Of a stretch of 13,012 bases of DNA, positions 1 to 6,959 are shown piece by piece (positions within the stretch are counted from its first letter, which is position 1; each line of letters opens with the position of its first letter). The translations under genes and the position numbers were made by a program. Below the pieces are notes generated by a model, which did not search any database, had not been told where the DNA came from, and saw nothing but the letters and a program-made list of their open reading frames with translations. The DNA comes from Pseudomonadota bacterium (lineage in GTDB: Bacteria > Pseudomonadota > Alphaproteobacteria > Rhizobiales > Devosiaceae): contig JAEZBF010000280.1 in assembly GCA_023427545.1 (NCBI GenBank), positions 1 to 13,012 of the forward strand, written 5' to 3'.

Positions 1-960
1 AAGGCGATGATGGGAACCGGCGAGGCTTCGGGCGAGGATCGCGCGCGCCACGCGGCGGAAGCGGCGATCGCCAACCCGCTGCTCGATGACGTGTCGATGC
101 ACGGCGCCCGCGGCCTGCTGATCTCTATCGCCGGCGGCCCCGACCTGACTCTCTACGAAGTCGACGAGGCGGCGAGCCGAATCCGCGAGGAAGTCGACCC
201 CGACGCCAACATTATCCTCGGCGCCATGTTCGATCCGAACCTCGACGGCACGATCCGCGTGTCGGTGGTTGCGACCGGTACCGACGCCACGATGGTCCAG
301 GCGATGGAGCCGGTGAAGGCGAATCAATCGCGCCAGCCGCTCGAGGTGCGCCGTCACCAGCCCGAGCAGATTGCTGCTCCGATTCACGTCGCCCAGGCTG
401 AGACTCCTGAGGTGGAATCGCGCGTCGAAGCGGCGGTAGCCGAGGCGATCACGCATCACCCTCAGGACGCTGCCTATGAGCATGACGGGGTGATCGTAGA
501 GCCGTATGTTCCAGCTGCCGACCACCTCGAGGAGCCGGTGCGGCGCCGTGAACCGCCGGTACCGAGCGTGCATGTACCGCAGCGCGCGGAACGCCCGGAC
601 GGGCAGCGCCGGATGCCCCGCACGGAGGAACTCCCTGCTGTTGCGAGAAGGTCACTCAGCGGGACAGAAAAGCAGGACGCCGAGCCGCGGAATGCGCGTG
701 CGCTGTTCAAGAAGCTGGCCTCGAACGTGGGCTTCAACATTCGCCCCGAGGGTGAGGCCGGTCGCGACGAGACCGCCTATTCGTCCGCCGAGGACGCCGC
801 GGCGCGGAGTGCGATTGAGGCCGGAACTCCTAGAGCTTCGCACGCTTCTGCTCATGCCGAAGGCGCCCAGGGGCAGCTCGATCAGCACGGCCGTGCAGTC
901 CCCCAAGCGGCTGCCAAGGAGCATCTGGAGATTCCCGCGTTCCTGCGGAAACACGGTTAG
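1..960 (+). CDS. ftsZ: Cell division protein FtsZ, 3' part (5' end outside window)
   Basis: FtsZ is the tubulin-like GTPase that polymerises into the cytokinetic Z ring at mid-cell. The frame is open from base 1, so the GTP-binding half lies upstream of the window; 319 codons remain. Codons 1-97 or so match the C-terminal half of the tubulin fold: it opens with AMMGTGEASGEDRA, contains the GARGLLISIAGG strand, and ends in VVATG. Codons ~98-306 form a long, charged, Pro/Ala/Glu-rich linker of the kind seen in alphaproteobacteria, far longer than the ~50 residues of E. coli. Inside it, codons 231-248 (NARALFKKLASNVGFNIR) stand out as a possible amphipathic island. The end (EIPAFLRKHG, codons 310-319) is the conserved C-terminal peptide that binds FtsA and other partners in this family. 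The gene ends 30 bases before an intrinsic terminator, which marks the end of the division cluster transcript. Confidence 0.97.
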   Translation, partial: KAMMGTGEASGEDRARHAAEAAIANPLLDDVSMHGARGLLISIAGGPDLTLYEVDEAASRIREEVDPDANIILGAMFDPNLDGTIRVSVVATGTDATMVQAMEPVKANQSRQPLEVRRHQPEQIAAPIHVAQAETPEVESRVEAAVAEAITHHPQDAAYEHDGVIVEPYVPAADHLEEPVRRREPPVPSVHVPQRAERPDGQRRMPRTEELPAVARRSLSGTEKQDAEPRNARALFKKLASNVGFNIRPEGEAGRDETAYSSAEDAAARSAIEAGTPRASHASAHAEGAQGQLDQHGRAVPQAAAKEHLEIPAFLRKHG

Positions 961-989
961 TCGACCCTTACCCGGGGGTTCACATGTTG

Positions 990-1021
990 ACCCGGTGCGG
1001 CTTCCGCGCCGGGTTTTTTTT
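990..1021 (+). terminator. Intrinsic (Rho-independent) terminator after ftsZ
   Basis: A 10-bp GC-rich stem (991-1000 CCCGGTGCGG paired with 1004-1013 CCGCGCCGGG, one G-T wobble) closes a 3-nt loop and is followed directly by eight T (1014-1021). A990 can add one more pair with T1014. It starts 30 nt after the ftsZ stop codon and reads in the same direction, so it should end the division-cluster transcript. It lies only 44 nt before the lpxC start codon. Confidence 0.93.
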
Positions 1022-1065
1022 GGCTAAGACGCGATTGGGTCGTCGGGGGTGTGGAGTCTTTATTT

Positions 1066-2022
1066 ATGCAGAAGCTGTCGGCGCGTCAGCGCACCCTTGC
1101 CGATGCCCTCGAGTTCAGCGGGTTCGGCGTCCATGGCGGACTTCCGGTGACCCTGACGATCGAGCCAGCGCCTCCCGACAGCGGTTACCTGATTACCCGA
1201 AAATTCGAGAACGGCCGGAAAGTCGGCCCGGTGCCGGTGCACTTCTCGCGAGTGACCCGCACTACGCTCTGCACCACGCTCGACCTCGGCGAGAGCGTAT
1301 CGGTGGCGACGGTCGAGCATGTGATCTCGGCCCTTTCGGGCCTTGGCGTCGACAACGCCATGATCACCCTCAACGGGCCCGAGTGCCCGATCCTCGACGG
1401 CAGCGCCGGGCCGTTCGTCGAAGCCATCAAGTCGGTCGGCCTCGACATTCAGCCGGCGACCCGCAAGTACATCAAGATCATGCGCCAGGTGCTGGTACGG
1501 AACAACGAGGCCTCGGCCGCGCTCGAACCCTATAACGGGCGCGCCCTAGACCTCGAGATCGATTTCGACAGTCGCGTGATCGGCCGCCAGCGGATGATCT
1601 TCGACTGGACGCCGCGCCGCTATTACGAGGACGTCTCGCGGGCACGCACCTTCGGCTTCGTCCGGGATGCCAAGATCCTCCGCCAGGCTGGCTATGCGCT
1701 TGGCTCCTCGCTCGACAATTCCATCACGGTGCATGAGGACCGCATCCTCAATCCCGGCGGGCTGCGCTACGAGGACGAGTTCGTCCGCCACAAGCTGCTT
1801 GATGCGATCGGTGACCTCGCCCTCTGCGGGCTGCCGATCTACGGCCGGTTCCGTTCGTACAAGGGCGGCCATGCGCTCAACGCGCTGGTGCTGCACGGGC
1901 TCTTTGCCAGTGAGGCCAACTATGAGATAGTTCCGGCCGAGGACCTGCCGCTCGCGTTCGATGCTCTCGACGACATGCCCGATGGCATCGCCGTCACACC
2001 GTACCTGCGGTCGGTGGGCTGA
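1066..2022 (+). CDS. lpxC: UDP-3-O-acyl-N-acetylglucosamine deacetylase LpxC
   Basis: LpxC is the cytoplasmic zinc deacetylase that performs the first committed step of lipid A synthesis, removing the acetyl group from UDP-3-O-acyl-GlcNAc. The product has 318 residues, normal for the family (E. coli is about 305). Visible family motifs are the base/zinc pair E84-H85 in VEHVISAL, the stretch NGPECPILDGSAGPFVEAI, FGFVRD, the LNPGGLRYEDEFVRHKLLDAIGD block with zinc ligands H242 and D246, and the catalytic-loop histidine H269 in GGHALNAL. I chose ATG 1066 because GGAG (1053-1056) sits 9 nt upstream and the protein then starts close to the family's usual start (short lead, then QRTL). An in-frame GTG at 1051 would add five residues and overlap that ribosome site. 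The neighbours ftsZ and bamD are its usual partners in rhizobia-like genomes. No clear promoter is seen in the short gap behind the ftsZ terminator. Confidence 0.97.
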   Translation: MQKLSARQRTLADALEFSGFGVHGGLPVTLTIEPAPPDSGYLITRKFENGRKVGPVPVHFSRVTRTTLCTTLDLGESVSVATVEHVISALSGLGVDNAMITLNGPECPILDGSAGPFVEAIKSVGLDIQPATRKYIKIMRQVLVRNNEASAALEPYNGRALDLEIDFDSRVIGRQRMIFDWTPRRYYEDVSRARTFGFVRDAKILRQAGYALGSSLDNSITVHEDRILNPGGLRYEDEFVRHKLLDAIGDLALCGLPIYGRFRSYKGGHALNALVLHGLFASEANYEIVPAEDLPLAFDALDDMPDGIAVTPYLRSVG

Positions 2023-2103
2023 ACGGCGGCAGCGCCACAGTTTGGTTGGAATTGCTATCTAGGCCGCTCGAGGCAGCAGTCTGGTAACGGGATCGGGGCA
2101 ATC

Positions 2104-2955
2104 GTGACATCTATCGATCGGGCGGCTTATCGCGGCCGGGCAGTTCGCATTGCTGCGGCAGGACTCCTGTTGCTGGTGCTGTCGGCCTGCAGCGGGTTCA
2201 ACCTGTTTGGGCCCCCAAAGATCAAGGAAGAGCCGATCGTGCCGCCGCAGACGCTTTATGCGGTTGCGCTCGAGCAGATGGACAAGGGCAGCTTCCAGAC
2301 CGCGATCAAGACGCTGCAGAAGCTGGAACGGCAGCACCCGTATTCTGACTTCAATGAGCGCGCCAAGCTCATGGAGATCTACGCCAATTACCGGCTGAGC
2401 AAGTACGACGAGGCGGTGCTTGCCGCCGATCGCTACCTGGCGCTCTATCCGGGCAGCAAGGAAGTGCCGTACGTGCTCTATCTCAAGGGCAGCTCGTACT
2501 ACGCTGAGATCAAGGACATCACGCGCGACCAGCAGATCTCGCGCAACGCCATCGACACGTTCCAGCTGTTGATGGCGAACTATCCGAACTCCGACTACGC
2601 CAAGGACGCCCGGGAGAAGATGTCGGTCTCGACCGACCAGCTTGCCGGCAAGGAGATGTCGGTCGGGCGCTACTACCTTGGGAATGGGCAGTACGGCGCG
2701 GCGATCAACCGCTTCAAGGTGGTCGTCGACAAGTACCAGACCTCGACGCACATCGAGGAGGCGCTGTACCGGCTGACCGAGGCCAACCTCGCGCTCGGGC
2801 TGGTCAACGAGGCGCAGACCGCGACCGCCGTTCTGGGGCACAACTACCCGGCGAGCAGCTGGTACAAGGAAGCCTACGCGCTGTTGCAGAAGCAGGGCCT
2901 CGAAGCCAAGGTGGTCTCCGGCTCCTCGCTCGAGAACGCGCTCAAGAAGGGCTGA
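2104..2955 (+). CDS. bamD: Outer membrane protein assembly factor BamD (lipoprotein, ComL/YfiO family)
   Basis: BamD is the essential lipoprotein of the BAM complex, which folds beta-barrel proteins into the outer membrane. The 283-residue product has a basic N-terminus, a hydrophobic stretch (about residues 15-26) and a lipobox LSAC with the lipidated cysteine at C29. The following residue is Ser, not Asp, which fits sorting to the outer membrane. The rest is a helical repeat protein of the TPR type, with recognisable pieces such as YAVALEQMDKGSFQTAIKTL, LERQHPYSDFNERAKLM, DEAVLAADRYLALYPGS, LLMANYPNSDYAKDA and GAAINRFKVVVDKYQTS. Length and order match BamD (about 245 residues in E. coli). 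The start is GTG 2104 with GGGG at 2095-2098, 5 nt upstream. It lies 81 nt after lpxC and 108 nt before the chosen recN start, so it may be its own unit or share the lpxC transcript. Confidence 0.95.
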   Translation: MTSIDRAAYRGRAVRIAAAGLLLLVLSACSGFNLFGPPKIKEEPIVPPQTLYAVALEQMDKGSFQTAIKTLQKLERQHPYSDFNERAKLMEIYANYRLSKYDEAVLAADRYLALYPGSKEVPYVLYLKGSSYYAEIKDITRDQQISRNAIDTFQLLMANYPNSDYAKDAREKMSVSTDQLAGKEMSVGRYYLGNGQYGAAINRFKVVVDKYQTSTHIEEALYRLTEANLALGLVNEAQTATAVLGHNYPASSWYKEAYALLQKQGLEAKVVSGSSLENALKKG

Positions 2956-2977
2956 GCCGACCCTTCTCCGAAATCCG

Positions 2978-3006
2978 TTGCCTGTTTGTTCTCGTCGCGC
3001 TAGATT
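2978..3006 (+). promoter_or_regulatory. Candidate sigma-70-type promoter for recN-ligA unit
   Basis: TTGCCT (2978-2983) and TAGATT (3001-3006) are separated by exactly 17 nt; each hexamer matches the consensus at 4 of 6 positions. It lies in the bamD-recN gap, 58 nt before the recN ATG. Just downstream is an imperfect inverted repeat, GGTTCGC-N4-GCTAACC (3014-3031), at a place where an operator could act. No alphaproteobacterial LexA box (GTTC-N7-GTTC) was seen here. In a GC-rich genome such matches are weak evidence. Confidence 0.4.
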
Positions 3007-3063
3007 GCGCGGCGGTTCGCACGCGCTAACCTTCCGGTGGAATCGCGAGGGGTCCTGGTCGGC

Positions 3064-4734
3064 ATGCTGAGTGCGCTGTCCGTCCGCAACATCGTGCTGA
3101 TCGACCAGCTCGATCTCGGGCTGGACGGCGGTCTCACCGTCCTCACGGGCGAGACCGGGGCGGGCAAATCGATCCTGCTCGACGCGCTGACGTTGGCGCT
3201 TGGCGGCCGCGGCGATGCCTCGCTGGTGCGCTCTGGCTGCGAGAGCGGGCAGGTGGTCGCCGTGCTGCAGTTGTCGCGCGAACACCCGGCGCGGCTGGCG
3301 CTCCGCGACAACGACATCGCCGACGACGAGGACATCATCCTGCGTCGCGTGCAGTTCGCCGACGGGCGGACGCGCGCCTTCGTCAACGACCAGCCGGTGA
3401 GCGCGGGGCTGCTGCAGACGGTCGGGTCGATGATCGTCGAAATCCACGGTCAGCACGACAGTCGTGCGCTGGTCGATGCAGGTACGCACCGCGCGCTGCT
3501 GGACGCATTTACCGGCGAGGAGGACGCGGTTGTTGCGGTGCGAGAGGCTCACGCTGCGCTGGTCGCGGCGGAGGATGCCGCCGCGGCGCAGCGGCAGGTG
3601 ATCGCGGAGGCAGCGGCCCGCGAGGATTACGCCCGTCACGTGGTCGACGAGTTGAGTGCGCTGGCGCCCGAGCCCGGCGAGGAGGAGGAACTCGCTGCGC
3701 GCCGGCAGCAGTTGATGCAGCTCGAGCGATCCGCCGAGGATGTGAACGAGGCCGACGAAATCCTCAACGGCAGCACCGCGCCGGGGCCGGCGCTGGTGCA
3801 GCTGATGCGCCGGCTATCGCGCAAGGCGGATGCGGGAGCCGAGCATTTCCGGCCGCTGGTCGACTCGCTCGATGCGGCACTGTCGGCACTTGATGCCACC
3901 GCCGAAACGCTCGAGGTGCTCAAGCGCGAAATGGCGTTCGATCCGCACGAGTTGGAGACCGTCGAGGAGCGGCTGTTCGGATTGCGCGGCGCGGCCCGCA
4001 AGCACCAGACCACCGCAGATGGACTGGTGGAGGTTCTCGAGCGCTACAGTCAGGACCTTGAGATGCTGCACAGCGGCGAAGCGGCGCTAGTGCAGCTCGA
4101 AGCGGCGGCGAGCGCTGCTCGTGCCACCTATGTTGCCGCGGCCGGCCGGCTCAGCGCGGCGCGACGGAAGGCGGCGCGCGCGCTGGAGGTGGCGGTGAAG
4201 AAGGAACTCCCGGATCTCAAGCTCGGAGCGTCCCGCTTCATCGTGGAGCAGGAGACCGATGAGGCACGGGTGTCACCGAACGGGTTCGACAGCATCGCGT
4301 TCCACGTCCAGACCAACCCCGGCACCGCTGCGGGGCCGCTGCTCAAGGTCGCCTCGGGCGGCGAGCTCAGCCGGTTTCTCCTCGCCCTCAAGGTGGTGTT
4401 GGCCGAGCGCGGTTCATCTCCAGTGCTGATCTTCGACGAAGTCGACACCGGAGTCGGTGGTGCGGTGGCGGATGCCATCGGGCGGCGGCTGGCGCGGTTG
4501 GCCGAGAAGGTGCAGGTGCTCTCGGTGACCCATGCGCCGCAGGTGGCGGCGCGGGCGGACAGCCATTTGTTGATCGAAAAGCAGGAGGTCGCCAACGGCA
4601 CGTTCGTGCGCACCAACGTCAAGCGGCTGGATGAGGCGGCGCGACGGGAGGAGGTGGCACGCATGCTGGCAGGGGCGATGGTGACGGACGAGGCCCGCGC
4701 GGCGGCCTCGCGGCTGATTTCGGAGGTGTCGTGA
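3064..4734 (+). CDS. recN: DNA repair protein RecN
   Basis: RecN is an SMC-like ATPase that acts at DNA double-strand breaks together with RecA. The 556-residue product is standard length. It shows the N-terminal Walker A (GETGAGKS, residues 29-36, K35), a long central region rich in Glu/Arg/Ala that should form the coiled-coil arms, and the C-terminal ATPase half. That half has the signature SGGELSR (431-437), Walker B with D458-E459 (LIFDEVDTGVGG), and the switch histidine H490 in SVTHAPQVAARAD. The start ATG 3064 is chosen because the protein then begins MLSALSVRNIVLID, as RecN proteins do, with GAGGGG (3047-3052) 11 nt upstream. An in-frame GTG at 3037 would add nine unneeded residues. 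The stop codon overlaps the ligA GTG by 4 bp (4731-4734), implying coupled translation of the break-repair and ligase genes. A candidate promoter lies in front of it. Confidence 0.97.
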   Translation: MLSALSVRNIVLIDQLDLGLDGGLTVLTGETGAGKSILLDALTLALGGRGDASLVRSGCESGQVVAVLQLSREHPARLALRDNDIADDEDIILRRVQFADGRTRAFVNDQPVSAGLLQTVGSMIVEIHGQHDSRALVDAGTHRALLDAFTGEEDAVVAVREAHAALVAAEDAAAAQRQVIAEAAAREDYARHVVDELSALAPEPGEEEELAARRQQLMQLERSAEDVNEADEILNGSTAPGPALVQLMRRLSRKADAGAEHFRPLVDSLDAALSALDATAETLEVLKREMAFDPHELETVEERLFGLRGAARKHQTTADGLVEVLERYSQDLEMLHSGEAALVQLEAAASAARATYVAAAGRLSAARRKAARALEVAVKKELPDLKLGASRFIVEQETDEARVSPNGFDSIAFHVQTNPGTAAGPLLKVASGGELSRFLLALKVVLAERGSSPVLIFDEVDTGVGGAVADAIGRRLARLAEKVQVLSVTHAPQVAARADSHLLIEKQEVANGTFVRTNVKRLDEAARREEVARMLAGAMVTDEARAAASRLISEVS

Positions 4735-6944
4735 CGTCGGCAGCGGACCAGACGGAGGTCGAGGGGCTCTCTGAGGAGGAGGCACGGGCAGAGCTCAACA
4801 GGCTGCATGGGCTGATCGCGGCCGCCGACATCGCCTACCACCAGAACGATGCGCCGGAGATCACGGACGCCGAGTACGACGCGCTCAAGCGCCGGAACGC
4901 CGCGCTGGAGGCGGCGTTCCCGGAGCTGCGGCGGGGCGACAGCCTGAGCGACAGGGTGGGCGCGCCACCGGCCGAGGGCTTCGCCAAGGTGAAGCACCAG
5001 GTGCCGATGCTCAGCCTTGCCAAGGCTTATACCGAGCAGGACGTGCTCGACTTCATCGAGCGGGCGAAGCGGTTCTTCAAGAGCGATGCCGACCTCGAAC
5101 TGCCGTTCACCGCCGAGCCCAAGATCGACGGGCTCTCGGCTTCGCTCCGCTATGAGTACGGGGTGTTCGTCCGCGGGGCGACGCGCGGCGATGGAACGGT
5201 GGGCGAGGACATTACCGAGAACCTGCGGACCATCGCCGACATCCCGGCCAGGCTTAAGGGCAGCGGCTGGCCTGAGGTGATCGAAATCCGCGGCGAGGTC
5301 TACATGACCTACGCGGAGTTCGAGGCGCTCAAGGAGCGTTCCGCGGCCGCGGGTGGGCAGAACTACGTCAACCCGCGCAACACGGCGGCCGGGTCTTTGA
5401 GACAGAAAGACCCAGCCATCACCGCCAGCCGGAACCTCAGGTTCTTCGCCTATACCTGGGGCTTTGCGAGCGCTGAGCCGGCGGCAACGCAGTTCGAGGC
5501 GGTCAAGAGATTCGAGAGCTGGGGGTTCAGGGTCAGCCCGCTGCTGATCCGTGCGACGAGCGCGGAGGAGCTGATCGCGCACTACCGGCTTATCGAGGCG
5601 CAGCGCTCGAGCCTGGGGTTCGACATCGACGGGGTGGTCTACAAGCTCGATCGGCTCGATCTGCAGCAGCGCTGGGGCTATGTGACCGGCGAGCCCCGCT
5701 GGGCGATCGCGCACAAGTTCCCCGCCGAGCAGGCAACGACGGTGCTGCGCCAGATCGACATCCAGGTCGGGCGGACTGGGGCGCTGGCGCCCGTGGGGCG
5801 GCTGGACCCGGTGACCGTTGGTGGTGTGACGGTGGTCAACGTCACGCTGCACAACGAGGACTACATCAAGGGCATCGACAGCTTCGGGCAACCGATCCGG
5901 GAGGGGGTGGATATCCGCATCGGGGACACGGTGGTGATCCAGCGGGCGGGCGACGTCATCCCGCAGATTGTTCGGGTGATCCTCGAGAAGCGGCCGCCGG
6001 ATGCCATACGCTACGTATTCCCCGACCGCTGCCCGGTCTGCGGTTCGCCCGCGGTGCGGGAGTTCAACGAAAAGACCGGCAAGGCCGATGCGCGCCACCG
6101 CTGCACCGGCGAGCTGATCTGCCCGGCGCAGGCGGTCGAGCAGCTCAAGCACTTCGTGTCGCGTGGTGCCCTCGACATCGAGGGGCTGGGCAGCGAGCAG
6201 ATCGAGCTGTTCTTTTCCGAAGGGCTGCTCCGGACTTCGGCAGACATCTTCAGGCTCGAGAGCAAGCGGCGGCAGGTTGAAGCGGCACTGCACAAGCGGC
6301 GCGAGGAGCAGGCACTGGACCGCGAGCGGGCCAGCGGGGTCGCGCGCAAGAAGGTGCTCTCGGCCGAGGAGCGGACCTACGAGGGACTCGACAAGCTGTT
6401 CGCCAACATCGAGGCGCGGCGGACGCCGGAGCTTGACCGCTTCATCTTCGCGCTGGGGATCAGGCACATCGGCGAGACGGTCTCGGCGCTGCTGGCCAAG
6501 ACATTCACCACCGTAGAAGCCTTCCGGGAGGCAGGTGTCGCAGCCGCCGCGGCCGAAGACCCGCACGCGGTGTTTCCGTCCATCCACGGCATTGGCTACA
6601 CCGTCCTCGGTGCGCTGACGGGGTTCTTCGGGAATGCGCGCAACCTCGAGGTGTTCGACGACCTGCTGAGGGAGGTCCGGCCGCAGGCCTATGTGCTGGA
6701 CATCTCCGCGGACAGCCAGGTGGCGGGCAAGACGGTGGTGTTCACCGGCACGCTGGTCAAGATGACCCGCTCGGAGGCCAAGGCGATGGCCGAGCGGCTG
6801 GGAGCAAAGGTCGCGGGTTCGGTTTCGGGGAACACAGACATCCTGGTGGCGGGGCCGGGGGCGGGCAGCAAGCTCAAGAAGGCCGAAGAACTGGGGCTGC
6901 TTGTGCTCGACGAAGAAGGGTGGTTGGCTCTGGCGGGGCGGTAG
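4731..6944 (+). CDS. ligA: NAD-dependent DNA ligase LigA
   Basis: LigA seals nicks in duplex DNA during replication and repair, using NAD as adenylate donor. The 737-residue product has all family modules in order. Ia domain: YHQNDAPEITDAEYDAL. Adenylation domain: AEPKIDGLSASLRYEYG with nucleophile K131, then TRGDGTVGEDITENLRTI, IRGEVYM and YVNPRNTAAGSLRQKDP. OB fold: VGRTGALAPVGRLDPV. Four-cysteine zinc site: C434, C437, C458, C464. It ends with helix-hairpin-helix repeats and a C-terminal BRCT domain (VAGKTVVFTGTLVKMTR onward). Between the zinc site and the hairpin repeats, residues 511-549 form a strikingly charged stretch (19 of 39 are K, R, D or E), making the protein longer than E. coli LigA (671). 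The start is GTG 4731, overlapping the recN stop as GTGA; GGAGG at 4722-4726 is 4 nt upstream. It is probably cotranscribed with recN and the two exported-protein genes behind it. Confidence 0.98.
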   Translation: MTSAADQTEVEGLSEEEARAELNRLHGLIAAADIAYHQNDAPEITDAEYDALKRRNAALEAAFPELRRGDSLSDRVGAPPAEGFAKVKHQVPMLSLAKAYTEQDVLDFIERAKRFFKSDADLELPFTAEPKIDGLSASLRYEYGVFVRGATRGDGTVGEDITENLRTIADIPARLKGSGWPEVIEIRGEVYMTYAEFEALKERSAAAGGQNYVNPRNTAAGSLRQKDPAITASRNLRFFAYTWGFASAEPAATQFEAVKRFESWGFRVSPLLIRATSAEELIAHYRLIEAQRSSLGFDIDGVVYKLDRLDLQQRWGYVTGEPRWAIAHKFPAEQATTVLRQIDIQVGRTGALAPVGRLDPVTVGGVTVVNVTLHNEDYIKGIDSFGQPIREGVDIRIGDTVVIQRAGDVIPQIVRVILEKRPPDAIRYVFPDRCPVCGSPAVREFNEKTGKADARHRCTGELICPAQAVEQLKHFVSRGALDIEGLGSEQIELFFSEGLLRTSADIFRLESKRRQVEAALHKRREEQALDRERASGVARKKVLSAEERTYEGLDKLFANIEARRTPELDRFIFALGIRHIGETVSALLAKTFTTVEAFREAGVAAAAAEDPHAVFPSIHGIGYTVLGALTGFFGNARNLEVFDDLLREVRPQAYVLDISADSQVAGKTVVFTGTLVKMTRSEAKAMAERLGAKVAGSVSGNTDILVAGPGAGSKLKKAEELGLLVLDEEGWLALAGR

Positions 6945-6959
6945 GTTCCGGGGGCGACG

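Noticed and set aside
987..1030. TTGACC (987-992) as a -35 element for lpxC
   Set aside because: Five of six match, but 16-19 nt downstream is only the GGGTTTT of the terminator; no -10-like hexamer is present, and the bases belong to the terminator stem.
2052..2061. Extended -10-like TTGCTATCTA in front of bamD
   Set aside because: No -35-like hexamer at proper distance; too weak to list as a promoter.
2934..3018. LexA box before recN
   Set aside because: GTTC occurs at 2988 and 3015 and GAAC at 2934, but none has a partner at the N7 spacing of the alphaproteobacterial site.
2059..3639. Open frame of 526 codons on the minus strand, antisense to bamD and recN
   Set aside because: Shadow of two confident plus-strand genes; arginine-rich, no domain.
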